Positions 44,245 to 52,924 of a stretch of 53,257 nt of DNA are shown here, piece by piece. The position numbers and the translations under genes were made by a program. The stretch covers positions 1-53,257 of the forward strand of contig CAZOKN010000009.1 in assembly GCA_964580525.1 (NCBI GenBank). Direction: 5' to 3'. Position 1 is the first letter of the stretch; each line of letters opens with the position of its first letter. The notes below the pieces were generated by a model that searched no databases, was not told where the DNA came from, and worked only from the letters and a program-made list of their open reading frames with translations. The DNA is from CAZOKN01 sp964580525 (GTDB lineage: Bacteria; Pseudomonadota; Alphaproteobacteria; Rickettsiales; UBA6187).

Positions 44245-45057
44245 TTATTTAAGACAAAAGACATTTGTTAAATCAGGGAAGATTTTTAGATTTATATCAA
44301 GTCCGATAAGGCTTTCGGCGGTTCCAGTCACTAAAAATGAATGCGGTTCCATAACTTTTGCTATGCCATCCAAAACTTTCTTTTTAGTTGGCTCATCAAA
44401 ATAAATTAACACATTTCGACAAAAAATTATGTCAAACCTTCCTAGAATGCTAGGATCTTCAAGCAAGTTAAATTTCTGGAATTTAACCCTAGACCTCACT
44501 TCTTCTTTTAATTTCCACTGATCACCATCTTGTGAAAAATATTTCAATAGCATGTTGATTGGCACACCCCTCTGAATCTCAAATTGAGTATATGTGGCCT
44601 CTTTTGCTTTTTCTATGACGTTTAAATCTAAGTCAGTGGCAATAATTTCAATGGTATTATATTTTGAAAGCTCAGACTCTAAAAATGTCATGACTAGAGA
44701 ATATGCTTCCTGCCCAGTTGAGCAAGCCGCCGACCATATCTTTATATTATTTTTAGCTGGATGCGCATTCTTAATAGCTGGTAGCATTACATTTTTAAAA
44801 TTATCGAAAGGCTTTATATCTCGGAAGAAAAACGATTCGTTAGTAGTCATTGCTTCGATAACTTCGATCAAAAGCTCTTCATCTTTGTTTTCTTTCATAT
44901 ATTGAGCAAGTTCAGAAAGACTTGCCAAATTATATTTGGATAACAAAGGAGTTAGCCTACTTTCAAGCAGATATTCTTTGCCTTCATCTAGAGCAATACC
45001 TGAATATTGCTTTATAATGCTGGTAAGAAAAGTAAAATCGGCTTTATGAAGAGGCAT
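44245..45057 (-). CDS. cheR: Chemotaxis protein methyltransferase CheR
   Basis: CheR methylates glutamates on chemoreceptors. The 270-aa protein has the N-terminal helical domain (FLTSIIKQYSGIALDEGKEY) and a SAM-binding methyltransferase domain (IWSAACSTGQEAYSLVMTFL, IIATDLDLNVIEKAKEATYT and DIIFCRNVLIYFDEPTKKKV). There is no pentapeptide tether. It is last in the che operon, two bases after cheB. Confidence 0.94.
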   Translation of the reverse strand: MPLHKADFTFLTSIIKQYSGIALDEGKEYLLESRLTPLLSKYNLASLSELAQYMKENKDEELLIEVIEAMTTNESFFFRDIKPFDNFKNVMLPAIKNAHPAKNNIKIWSAACSTGQEAYSLVMTFLESELSKYNTIEIIATDLDLNVIEKAKEATYTQFEIQRGVPINMLLKYFSQDGDQWKLKEEVRSRVKFQKFNLLEDPSILGRFDIIFCRNVLIYFDEPTKKKVLDGIAKVMEPHSFLVTGTAESLIGLDINLKIFPDLTNVFCLK

Positions 45058-45058
45058 T

Positions 45059-46162
45059 TTATATAATCCTACATACTCTTAATATTTCACCCGGTATTTT
45101 ATTAAGCGGCAATATTTCATTGGCAACACCAGCTTTAGCTATAGCGCCCGGCATTCCCCAAACAACGCTTGTTTCCTCGTCCTGTGCTATAACTTTGCCA
45201 CCTTTTTCAATGACAGCAATAGTACCATTTAAACCGTCTTGGCCCATACCAGTCAGCATTACCATAAGCACATCTTTTCCATAAACTTCTAGTATACTAC
45301 GCAACATAGGATCAACTGATGGTCTACAAAAATTTTCAGGCAAATCTTGGTTTAACTTAATTACTTTTTTATCTGCCGCTTTGTGTACAGTCATGTGAAA
45401 ATCACCCGGCGCAACGTATACGCAGCCATTTCGAATTTCCATACCTTCCTGGGCCTCAAAACACTCCATTCCAGACTCTTTACCCAAACTTTCAGCCAAA
45501 AATTTGGTAAAGGTTGGCGGCATATGCTGTGTGATAAAAACAGGTATATCTTTAATTTTATTCTGCAAAATTTTAAATACTTCGGACAACGCAGGAGGAC
45601 CGCCTGTAGACGAACCTATAGCCAATACCTTTGGCTTGAAAAATAAATCTATCCCCTTCTCCGCTTTTACGGTAGGTACAATATTATTCAGAACAATTTC
45701 ATGATTCAGATCTTGATGAGGCTTATTAATTTTTGCAAAGGTTTTTACTTTTTCCAGTAAATCCCTGCTAAAAACCTCACGATTAGTTTCAGAAGATGGC
45801 TTTTGTATATAATCGGAAGCACCCGCTGACAAAGAAACAAGGCTTGTAGCAGCATTTTTCTCTGTCAAGGTTGAAACCATAATCACTTTTGTTCCTGGGG
45901 ACACTTTCTTTATCTCGGGCAGTGCTGTAATACCATCCATTTCCGGCATTTCTATATCAAGAAGCATGACATCAGGTTTAAGTTCACGAGCAGCAGTAAT
46001 AGCCTGCTTACCATTTTCTGCTTCAGCGATAACTCTTATTTGACTTTCCTGTGATAATATTTTTTTTAAAAAAGAGCGAACAAATGAAGAATCATCAACC
46101 AGCATAACATTTGTTTTCTGCCCAGAAGTAATAGTATTAGAATTGTTATCTACAATGCTCAC
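45059..46162 (-). CDS. cheB: Protein-glutamate methylesterase CheB
   Basis: CheB removes methyl groups from chemoreceptors when phosphorylated by CheA. The receiver domain carries phospho-acceptor D69 in VMLLDIEMPEMDG. The C-terminal esterase has the triad Ser in AIGSSTGGPPALSEVF, His in FITQHMPPTFTKFL and Asp in LTGMGQDGLNG. At 367 aa the length is normal. It lies between cheY and cheR with gaps of a few bases. Confidence 0.95.
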   Translation of the reverse strand: MSIVDNNSNTITSGQKTNVMLVDDSSFVRSFLKKILSQESQIRVIAEAENGKQAITAARELKPDVMLLDIEMPEMDGITALPEIKKVSPGTKVIMVSTLTEKNAATSLVSLSAGASDYIQKPSSETNREVFSRDLLEKVKTFAKINKPHQDLNHEIVLNNIVPTVKAEKGIDLFFKPKVLAIGSSTGGPPALSEVFKILQNKIKDIPVFITQHMPPTFTKFLAESLGKESGMECFEAQEGMEIRNGCVYVAPGDFHMTVHKAADKKVIKLNQDLPENFCRPSVDPMLRSILEVYGKDVLMVMLTGMGQDGLNGTIAVIEKGGKVIAQDEETSVVWGMPGAIAKAGVANEILPLNKIPGEILRVCRII

Positions 46163-46166
46163 AAAT

Positions 46167-46535
46167 TTACATCAATCCAAGTTGTTGTAACTTAGTTCTT
46201 AAAATAGCTTCATCAAATGGTTTCATTATATATTCGTTGGCACCAGCTTCCATTGCCAACATGATTTTGGTGATATCATTTTCCGTAGTACAAAATATTA
46301 CTACAACACCCTTATGATTTGCGTCCGTCCTAAAAGTTTTCAAGAATTCCATGCCATCCATAACCGGCATATTCCAATCAAGTAATATTATGTCAGGAAG
46401 TCTTTCTTTACAGCGCTCAATTGCCTCTTTACCATCGCATGCTTCCGCAATTTGGAATCCCATTTCCTCTAGCATGCGCCGAGAAACTTTTCTTACAACA
46501 CTTGAATCATCTACAAGTAAACAAAGTTTTCCCAT
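46167..46535 (-). CDS. cheY: Chemotaxis response regulator CheY
   Basis: A single receiver domain of 122 aa. The acidic pocket is LVDDSS, phospho-acceptor D53 lies in IILLDWNMPVMDG, and the conserved Lys is in YIMKPFDEA. It carries the signal from CheA to the flagellar motor or acts as a phosphate sink. Its start overlaps the cheW stop by one base. Confidence 0.93.
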   Translation of the reverse strand: MGKLCLLVDDSSVVRKVSRRMLEEMGFQIAEACDGKEAIERCKERLPDIILLDWNMPVMDGMEFLKTFRTDANHKGVVVIFCTTENDITKIMLAMEAGANEYIMKPFDEAILRTKLQQLGLM

Positions 46536-47014
46536 TATTCTTCCTCTTGTTTTTCTGCATAAAGAAGTTTTTGTACGTTTAATATAATCATTAACTTATC
46601 TTTAAACGAATAAACCCCTTCACTTATTGATTTCCAGCTTTCTGATAAATTTTCAGGATTATGTGCAATTTCGCTAACACCGATACTAAGAACTTCAGAT
46701 ACTTCATCAACTATAATGCTATAAAGTTCGCCTTTATGTTCCACTACAGCACTTCTATAGCTGTCTCCTATATCTTTTGATGATATGCCAAGCTTTCTCT
46801 TTAAATCTATAGCTGTAACGATTCTACCTCTTAAATTTAAAGAACCTAAAACTTCATCAGGTGCCAAAGGAATTGGAGTAATTTTTTGTGGTAATAGTAT
46901 GTCTTCTATACCATCAACCCGCATACCAAATAATTGGCCGTCAACTTGCATCATAACATACTGATTTTTTTCTTCAGATACTTCGTTTTGATGATTCATC
47001 GAAAGACTACTCAT
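46535..47014 (-). CDS. cheW: Chemotaxis coupling protein CheW
   Basis: CheW links receptors to CheA. The 159-aa protein has the CheW fold (YVMMQVDGQLFGMRVDGIED, LPQKITPIPLAPDEVLGSLN and LRGRIVTAIDLKRKLGI). It overlaps cheA by four bases (ATGA type). Confidence 0.93.
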   Translation of the reverse strand: MSSLSMNHQNEVSEEKNQYVMMQVDGQLFGMRVDGIEDILLPQKITPIPLAPDEVLGSLNLRGRIVTAIDLKRKLGISSKDIGDSYRSAVVEHKGELYSIIVDEVSEVLSIGVSEIAHNPENLSESWKSISEGVYSFKDKLMIILNVQKLLYAEKQEEE

Positions 47015-49779
47015 GCCGCTTTCTCCCTCACTTTTATATCTGACAAAACAGTCAGTATATCTTTGTGATCTGTTTTGGAAACGAACGCATAAAATTCCTT
47101 CAGATCCGATATCTGCTTACCAGCTTTATCCTCTGAATGCGAAGACATGGCTATAACAGGTATATCCTTTAATTTTGGATCACCTTTACATATTTGTGCA
47201 AGCTCAACTCCGCCCATACCAGGCATATGTATATCTGTTATAATTGCGAAGAAATCATGGGCTTTGTTCAAAATTTCTACCGCTTTACTGCCACTAGAAC
47301 AAACTTCCACATCATATCCCTGATCTTTCAATTCAGGCGGAATAAATTTCCTGAAAAAAGCACTATCATCTGCTAACAAAATTTTCTTTTTTACTTCATT
47401 TGTTTTTGGCTTTTCTTCGTCCTGCAAATCCGGGAATGCTTTATCAAAATAGTAAGTTACATCTATTACATCACAGGTTTTTCCATCAATAACCATAGAC
47501 CCAATAAATCCATCCCTACCACTTGATAAATCATGATCTACAGAGCATTTTGCAATATCTAATATCTCCTCAACCACTAATCCCATAATTTTACCGCGGT
47601 TAGACAATACTAGAAGCTCCTGCATACCATTTGCTGGTAATTTGTAATTCTCATCTATTTGTACTATTTTCATCAGATCATCCCTGTATTGTATTACAGG
47701 CATTCCATGCGAATACTCTATTTTAGAAACATCAATTTCTTCCAGTCTTGATATTAGTTCCAAAGGTACGACTTTAGGAGTAACATCGCCAGCTTTGAAA
47801 ACTATGAAACTAGATTTATCAGCATCTTCAGATGATTTTTTATTTCTTGCCGCAGCCTTGTCCAATCCGGTTATTTCGCCTGTAGCACGCGCCAATCCAT
47901 TAGGATCTAGTATTAATATAACGCTACCATCACCAAGAATCGTGCTACCAGAATAAAAATCTACACCTTTAAGTATTTTCGCAACAGGCTTAACAACAAT
48001 TTCTTCAGTATCAGAAACCTGTTCTACTATCACACCAAAATGATAACTTCCCAATTCACACACAACGATATATTTAGGAATTGATTCATCACCATATTCT
48101 GTAGTGCCGATTTTTAAAGTTTCAGCCAAAGAAACAAGCGGCAACAAAGAGCCCCTCAAACGCAGAACCGGCTTGCTGTTTATAGTTTCAATTACAAACC
48201 CAGATTTTCTGCTTGATTTAACCACCTCTATAACATTTATTTGTGGTATCGCAAATTTTTGCTCTTTTACAGTCACTTGCAAAATCGGCATAATTGCCAA
48301 AGTAAGAGGTATTTTTATTGTAAATACAGCACCTTTACCCACTTCTGATTTTAGATCTACAGTTCCACTGATACTTTCTATATTGTTTTTCACAACATCC
48401 ATACCAACACCACGACCAGAAACAGATGTAACTTTTTCTGCTGTAGAAAATCCTGCAGCAAAAATAAACTGCAATATTTGGCTATCACTCATCTGAGAAG
48501 CTATAGTTTCAGAAACCAAGCCTTTCTCTATTGCCTTTTGCTTGATTTTTGCAGGATCAATACCACGTCCATCGTCTGATATTTCAATGATAATATATCC
48601 ACCACCATGATATGCACGCAGATTGATAGTTCCAACTTCAGGCTTTCCTGCTGCTAATCTATCTTTAGGGCCTTCTAAACCATGGTCTGCCGAATTTCTT
48701 ACCATATGAGTAAGTGGATCAGTAATACGTTCAAGCAACTGTCTGTCCAACTCTGTATCTTCACCGCTCATAACCAGATCTATTTTTTTATTAAGCTCCA
48801 TAGACAAATCACGCACAATACGTGGTAATTTTGTCCAAGCATTGCCAACTGGTTGCATCCGGGTTTTCATAACACCCTCTTGCAGCTCTGTTGTTATGCT
48901 ATTTAGTCTTTGCAGTGCAGTGTTAAAACTAGTTTCACGGTTAGTACGCAATATCTGCATAAGCTGGTTACGAGTTAAGACCAATTCGCTGACATGCTGC
49001 ATCAACTGATCAAGAACATCGAGATTGACACGTATAGTCTGATTCCCGGCATCTTTTTTAGCTTTGTTATCATTTTTGTGAGCAGCTTCTTCTTTTTTAT
49101 GAGCTGCATGATCATCTTCTTTTTTAGATTCTTCAACAACAGCAGGCTTATTAACTTGGCTAACATCAACCAAGCTCTCTGTTTTATCAAACAACGCCTG
49201 CAAATCTTCGCTATCATTTGCTGCAGATTTTGCTGCGGTTGGTTGAGATACATTAATCAAGCTCTCTGTTTTATCAAATAACGCCTGTAAGTCTTCACTA
49301 TCTTGCGGAATACCCTGCAAAGTTTTTTCCTGAACTGTGATAACAGGAGCCACAGGTTCAACAGGCTTAACGACTTCTACAACCTTTGCAGGAGCTGGCA
49401 TTTCCCCCTTAGCACAAGCTCGCAATTTGGTGACTAAATCACTATCATCACCTACTGGTTCTTTCTCATTTTCTTCTAGGTAGGCCACAATTTCTTTTAT
49501 TTTATCCAAAGCCTGGAACACCATAGATATAATCTCAGGGGTAACTTTAATTGCACCATCTCTGATTTTATCGAATATATCTTCTCCTGCATGCGCCACT
49601 TTCTCAAGTCTGGACATACCAAGAAAACCACAAGTTCCCTTGATTGTGTGCATTATGCGGAATATTTTACCTATAATTTCTTTGTCTTCAGGATTTTGTT
49701 CCAACGAAACAAGATCGTTGTCCAACGCCTCCAAACCTTCTTTAGTTTCGACTAGAAATTCTTCTATTAGCTCGTCCAT
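47011..49779 (-). CDS. cheA: Hybrid chemotaxis histidine kinase CheA with two CheW domains and a receiver
   Basis: The 922-aa kinase has an Hpt/P1 domain with phospho-accepting H44 (RIMHTIKGTCGFLGMSRLEK) and a low-complexity linker (about 125-245). P3 dimerisation and HATPase domains follow (VRNSADHGLEGPKDRL, DDGRGIDPAKI, SGRGVGMDVVKNNIESI). Two CheW-like domains (about 485-620 and 650-780) and a C-terminal receiver with D849 (AIITDIHMPGMGG) end the protein. The linker holds a duplicated peptide, DSEDLQALFDKTESL at 160-174 and 189-203, in place of a recognisable P2. Standard CheA has one CheW domain and no receiver. It is second in the operon, 32 bases after chpT. Confidence 0.93.
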   Translation of the reverse strand: MDELIEEFLVETKEGLEALDNDLVSLEQNPEDKEIIGKIFRIMHTIKGTCGFLGMSRLEKVAHAGEDIFDKIRDGAIKVTPEIISMVFQALDKIKEIVAYLEENEKEPVGDDSDLVTKLRACAKGEMPAPAKVVEVVKPVEPVAPVITVQEKTLQGIPQDSEDLQALFDKTESLINVSQPTAAKSAANDSEDLQALFDKTESLVDVSQVNKPAVVEESKKEDDHAAHKKEEAAHKNDNKAKKDAGNQTIRVNLDVLDQLMQHVSELVLTRNQLMQILRTNRETSFNTALQRLNSITTELQEGVMKTRMQPVGNAWTKLPRIVRDLSMELNKKIDLVMSGEDTELDRQLLERITDPLTHMVRNSADHGLEGPKDRLAAGKPEVGTINLRAYHGGGYIIIEISDDGRGIDPAKIKQKAIEKGLVSETIASQMSDSQILQFIFAAGFSTAEKVTSVSGRGVGMDVVKNNIESISGTVDLKSEVGKGAVFTIKIPLTLAIMPILQVTVKEQKFAIPQINVIEVVKSSRKSGFVIETINSKPVLRLRGSLLPLVSLAETLKIGTTEYGDESIPKYIVVCELGSYHFGVIVEQVSDTEEIVVKPVAKILKGVDFYSGSTILGDGSVILILDPNGLARATGEITGLDKAAARNKKSSEDADKSSFIVFKAGDVTPKVVPLELISRLEEIDVSKIEYSHGMPVIQYRDDLMKIVQIDENYKLPANGMQELLVLSNRGKIMGLVVEEILDIAKCSVDHDLSSGRDGFIGSMVIDGKTCDVIDVTYYFDKAFPDLQDEEKPKTNEVKKKILLADDSAFFRKFIPPELKDQGYDVEVCSSGSKAVEILNKAHDFFAIITDIHMPGMGGVELAQICKGDPKLKDIPVIAMSSHSEDKAGKQISDLKEFYAFVSKTDHKDILTVLSDIKVREKAA
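49156..49302 (-). repeat. Tandem repeat in cheA encoding a duplicated linker peptide
   Basis: Two units 87 bases apart encode residues 160-179 and 189-208 of CheA, with 15 identical residues in a row. The DNA copies differ at several synonymous positions, so the duplication is not very recent and the peptide is conserved between copies. Confidence 0.85.
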
Positions 49780-49811
49780 ATCATTGCCTCTTGCAAAAAA
49801 TATAAAAATAT

Positions 49812-50444
49812 CTAAGCCGCTATTTCTATGTAGTCCTTTTCCATAGAAACTTTTGGTGATAACTTAGCTTTTTTCATAAGCCTGCTACTCCAATAAGCCT
49901 GTATATTTTTAACTGTGATACATTCACTTTCTAATTCTCCAGACAAAATCTCTTCCATATATGGATATACTTTTACGGAAGCTCCTTCGCCTCTTATTAT
50001 AAAACCTTGTTTTTCCTTAGTTTGGTTAGTTTTTATTTTTAATTTACCACCCATAATCAAAACATCTGATACAAGTAGACAAACATTAACTAATATTCTG
50101 CCCATTTCACCAGATATAGGAGCAAAACCGCCAACTTCCATGACATCATAAGACCATTCTACAGATATTTTTTTCTGTACAAAAAACTTCTGCATCAAAT
50201 CAAGCAATGATTTTATATTGCTCTCCGTCTTATTGCTTACTGTTCCATAAGCATTTCTATAGAACATCAGGCGTGCAACCGAATCCTTGGCACTAGCTTC
50301 TACCAATTCTATAGATTGTTTTTTTATAACTTCATTTTCTTCACCCAAAAGCTCAACACCGTTGCTAATTGCACCAATAAGACCAGAAAGGTCATGGGCA
50401 AACCTAACCATTAAGAGTTCAGAAAGTTCAATATCACTAAGCAT
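49812..50444 (-). CDS. chpT: ChpT-like histidine phosphotransferase
   Basis: The 210-aa protein has the ChpT dimerisation helix with phospho-accepting H17 in VRFAHDLSGLIGAISNGVEL, then VARLMFYRNAYGTVSNKTES and a degenerate ATPase-like C-terminal domain. In Caulobacter, ChpT passes phosphate from CckA to CtrA and CpdR. Here it is the first gene of the chemotaxis operon, so it might instead, or also, exchange phosphate with the CheA receiver or CheY. The promoter region carries a CtrA-type box. The ATG at 50444 gives a family-like N-terminus. Confidence 0.85.
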   Translation of the reverse strand: MLSDIELSELLMVRFAHDLSGLIGAISNGVELLGEENEVIKKQSIELVEASAKDSVARLMFYRNAYGTVSNKTESNIKSLLDLMQKFFVQKKISVEWSYDVMEVGGFAPISGEMGRILVNVCLLVSDVLIMGGKLKIKTNQTKEKQGFIIRGEGASVKVYPYMEEILSGELESECITVKNIQAYWSSRLMKKAKLSPKVSMEKDYIEIAA

Positions 50445-50510
50445 GCAATTTATGATTAATTATGTTAAATTAAAAACAATTAGTAATTTATATAAAATAC
50501 AATGCTTTTG

Positions 50511-50526
50511 TTAATAAAGCATTAAC
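50511..50526. promoter_or_regulatory. CtrA-type binding site (TTAA-N7-TTAAC)
   Basis: TTAA at 50511-50514 and TTAAC at 50522-50526 with exactly seven bases between match the CtrA consensus fully. It lies between the divergent chpT-che operon and the S24 regulator gene, 67 bases from the chpT start. TTAA is frequent in AT-rich DNA, but the full spaced motif with the C is much rarer. Confidence 0.55.
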
Positions 50527-50598
50527 TTTTAACACAAAAAAACAACAACTATGTATATAACTATTACGATATACTTAATATCATTGTACAATTTTAGG

Positions 50599-50620
50599 TT
50601 GATTATTTTAAATTAATCAA
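50599..50620. promoter_or_regulatory. Near-perfect 22-bp palindrome (putative operator)
   Basis: TTGATTA (50599-50605) and TAATCAA (50614-50620) flank TTTTAAAT, making a 22-bp palindrome with a single mismatched pair. It ends 37 bases before the start of the XRE/S24 gene, the expected place for an autoregulatory operator. Confidence 0.55.
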
Positions 50621-50657
50621 TATTTTGTTAACTGTAAAAACAAATTTGGATGTTTAT

Positions 50658-51329
50658 ATGTCTTTTGAGAACGCAAATAAGCTAATGATTGACCGACTAA
50701 GGGGAGAAATGGATAGACTTGGCATGAACGCCAGAGAGCTTTCTGAGATTGCAGATGTTGGTCGATCCTTCGTTTACGATATCTTAAGCGGGAAATCTTC
50801 AAATCCAACAACTCAAAAAATGGCAGCAATCGCAGATGCCCTAGGTGTAAGCGTTCCATATCTAATTTCAGGATTAAGTAACGACAATGAAATCAGCGAA
50901 AAACTTGGCGGTAAATTTGTTGCAATTCAGGTGGCATGTATAGAAGTTGGCAAGGAAGGCAAGCACAGCGTTGAAGGGGCCATCAACAAGCCTCCTCATT
51001 TTTTTCATAAATCATGGATTGAGGGAAGCCTTAACACTAAGCCACAAAATTTGAGAATCTTGACTGTAAGTGATGACTGTATGTCACCTGCCCTTATAAA
51101 AGAAGATATAATTCTTATTGATATAAGCAAGAAAGTGCCAAACCCTCCTGGAATGTTTGCTCTTTTTGATGGTCAGGGCTTTGTTCTAAAAAGGCTGGAA
51201 TATGTAAGAAAGCTCAATAGTTCTTCTATAATTGTTAAGTCCGACAATCAAACCTACACTCCATACGAAACAACTCTTGATGAGATAGATATAATCGGCA
51301 AAGTTGTGTGGTTTTCGCGGAAGATTTAA
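50658..51329 (+). CDS. XRE-type HTH regulator with LexA-like S24 domain (Cys in nucleophile position)
   Basis: The 223-aa protein has an N-terminal XRE helix-turn-helix (about residues 10-70; MNARELSEIADVGRSFVYDI, then ALGVSVPYLISG). A C-terminal S24/LexA-like domain (about 88-223) follows. The usual nucleophile Ser is replaced: DDCMSP has C141, while the general-base Lys is K178 in FVLKRL, exactly 37 residues later as in LexA and UmuD. ATG at 50658 starts the HTH domain; a TTG at 50625 would lengthen it. It may repress its own promoter and the neighbouring gene through the palindrome. Prophage cI-type repressors share this layout, but no phage genes are near. Confidence 0.88.
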   Translation: MSFENANKLMIDRLRGEMDRLGMNARELSEIADVGRSFVYDILSGKSSNPTTQKMAAIADALGVSVPYLISGLSNDNEISEKLGGKFVAIQVACIEVGKEGKHSVEGAINKPPHFFHKSWIEGSLNTKPQNLRILTVSDDCMSPALIKEDIILIDISKKVPNPPGMFALFDGQGFVLKRLEYVRKLNSSSIIVKSDNQTYTPYETTLDEIDIIGKVVWFSRKI

Positions 51330-52822
51330 AGCTCTTTGCTCCCTCTTGGTGTACGAGAAGACATTTTTTCAACCCAGCTTTTTTCTTGTTTATCTTTAAC
51401 CTCTGATAATACTGACTTATCAAGCACCTTTGTTTCTAAATCAAGATGTTTGAGGGATTTTGTTTTATCATCTCTTAGCCATTGACTTAAATCTTTCTCA
51501 GGAAAGAACGCTATTTCAGCTAATTTTGATATTGTGTCAAGAAATGGAGGAAGATCATGAATTTTGTTAAAAGGAGCAATTTCTAAATCAAGCTTATTAA
51601 AATTGTCTTTTACATTGCTAATATCTGAAATCACATCTACAAAAAACCCACTATATCCGGCAGCGGTTGACAACAAAACATCCCTGGTTTCTCTTCCTGT
51701 CAATTCCTTAACACTATCATACGCGACCAAGACAGGCTTTACTATTTCCTCAAGTCTATTTGTACTTAAAGATAATTTACCACCGCGCATCTCTTCTTTA
51801 GCTAAGGAAAGATTAACAATTAATCCGCCTAAATCCGCAAGTGGGATTCCTTGGTATATAAGATCATCGAAATCAATTAAAGCAACCTGATTTTCTTTAC
51901 TAACAATATAGTTGCCCGTATGAACATCATTATGGGCTATGCCTCGCGGTAATTTATTAAATCTGTCATAAATAGGCTCAAGATCAGCATAAACTTTAAA
52001 CATTTTGCCAACTCTGCCTTCCATTCCCTTTTCTATATCTTGATTTACACCTTTTAGCCGATCTAAAAATTTTATTTTACTCTCTTGATCAGAATTTAAA
52101 CCTTGATGTTCAGCAATAAATTTTAAATTTTCTTCTTTGTACTTAGCAAATAAACTGCCACCCAAAATAAGATCTTTTACTATATCACTAAAACTTTTAT
52201 CCTTAGGAATTTTAAAATTTTCTAATAAATCCTTTCTAATTTCTTCTATAGGACGTAATTTTTTATGAGATTCTGCTGGTATGCTTTCCCTAACATACTC
52301 GGGATGACCTTTATAATATTGCTCCGAGTATTTATGAAATTTTGCAATCTGCCTTGCCATTTCTTCAACTGTTTTTAAATCATCTCTAGGCAAATTTTCG
52401 GCATTTTTTCCTTCCATAAATTCTTGTAAACTCACAGTAAGCCCTTCTAATTCATCTGGTAGGCCAAAATCTGGTATAATTTCTTTAACAAAAATACCGT
52501 CTTTTTCAGATTTAATAGGGGTAGGTGTCATAAGACTATCATTTTGAATACTAGCAAAGTCAACTACAGACATAATAGCATTTAGCTGCTTATGATTATC
52601 TTTACCTTTTGAAAATTTAAGAAAATAATCCTGTTTTCCATTTATATTAACTTTGAATCCGTAGCTCATATTCCCAGCATCTATTCCTGTAACATCTATA
52701 TCATCTGTTGTAATTTCGGAAAATTTCTCAGGATTGAATTTTTTTAATGCAACAAAAACGATACTCTTCTGCCTTGCATTATATTCTTCCGGAGTTTCAT
52801 TTTCTCTTTTTGTTATAAGCAT
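51326..52822 (-). CDS. APH-fold (aminoglycoside phosphotransferase/choline kinase-like) kinase of unknown substrate
   Basis: The 498-aa protein has a small-molecule kinase fold: N-lobe K69 (YFLKFSKGK), catalytic loop with H297, D299 and N304 in GIAHNDVHTGNYIVSKENQV, and metal-binding D317-F-D319 in ALIDFDDLIYQGIPLADLG. It differs from typical APH proteins (about 260-350 aa) by a long charged helical insertion (about residues 170-285) and an extended charged C-terminus. There is no signal peptide or membrane segment. It overlaps the end of the convergent S24 regulator gene by four bases. The substrate could be an amino alcohol, a sugar or a protein; none can be chosen from sequence. Confidence 0.8.
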   Translation of the reverse strand: MLITKRENETPEEYNARQKSIVFVALKKFNPEKFSEITTDDIDVTGIDAGNMSYGFKVNINGKQDYFLKFSKGKDNHKQLNAIMSVVDFASIQNDSLMTPTPIKSEKDGIFVKEIIPDFGLPDELEGLTVSLQEFMEGKNAENLPRDDLKTVEEMARQIAKFHKYSEQYYKGHPEYVRESIPAESHKKLRPIEEIRKDLLENFKIPKDKSFSDIVKDLILGGSLFAKYKEENLKFIAEHQGLNSDQESKIKFLDRLKGVNQDIEKGMEGRVGKMFKVYADLEPIYDRFNKLPRGIAHNDVHTGNYIVSKENQVALIDFDDLIYQGIPLADLGGLIVNLSLAKEEMRGGKLSLSTNRLEEIVKPVLVAYDSVKELTGRETRDVLLSTAAGYSGFFVDVISDISNVKDNFNKLDLEIAPFNKIHDLPPFLDTISKLAEIAFFPEKDLSQWLRDDKTKSLKHLDLETKVLDKSVLSEVKDKQEKSWVEKMSSRTPRGSKEL

Positions 52823-52924
52823 AAATTATAGCCTTTATTAAATCGTAGGCTCTGATTGCTACGAGTTTTTAATTATAAATTTCTAATATTAATTATTTAT
52901 TAAGAATATAATTATGCAAGAATC

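Noticed and set aside
48994..49281. Open frames antisense to the cheA linker and other long antisense frames across the window
   Set aside because: They lie opposite well-recognised genes, show no family signature or ribosome binding site, and mirror the codon structure of the real gene.
50456..50473. Second CtrA site near the chpT start (several TTAA copies)
   Set aside because: The spacings are 5, 1 and 10 bases, not 7; TTAA is frequent in this AT-rich stretch.
50625..51329. Prophage remnant suggested by the S24 repressor-like gene
   Set aside because: No integrase, structural phage gene, attachment site or terminase is nearby; neighbours are chemotaxis and tat genes.
51326..51340. C-terminal Ser-Lys-Glu-Leu of the APH-like kinase as an ER-retention-like signal
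   Set aside because: Four residues are easily matched by chance and there is no signal peptide, so an effector role cannot be argued from it.
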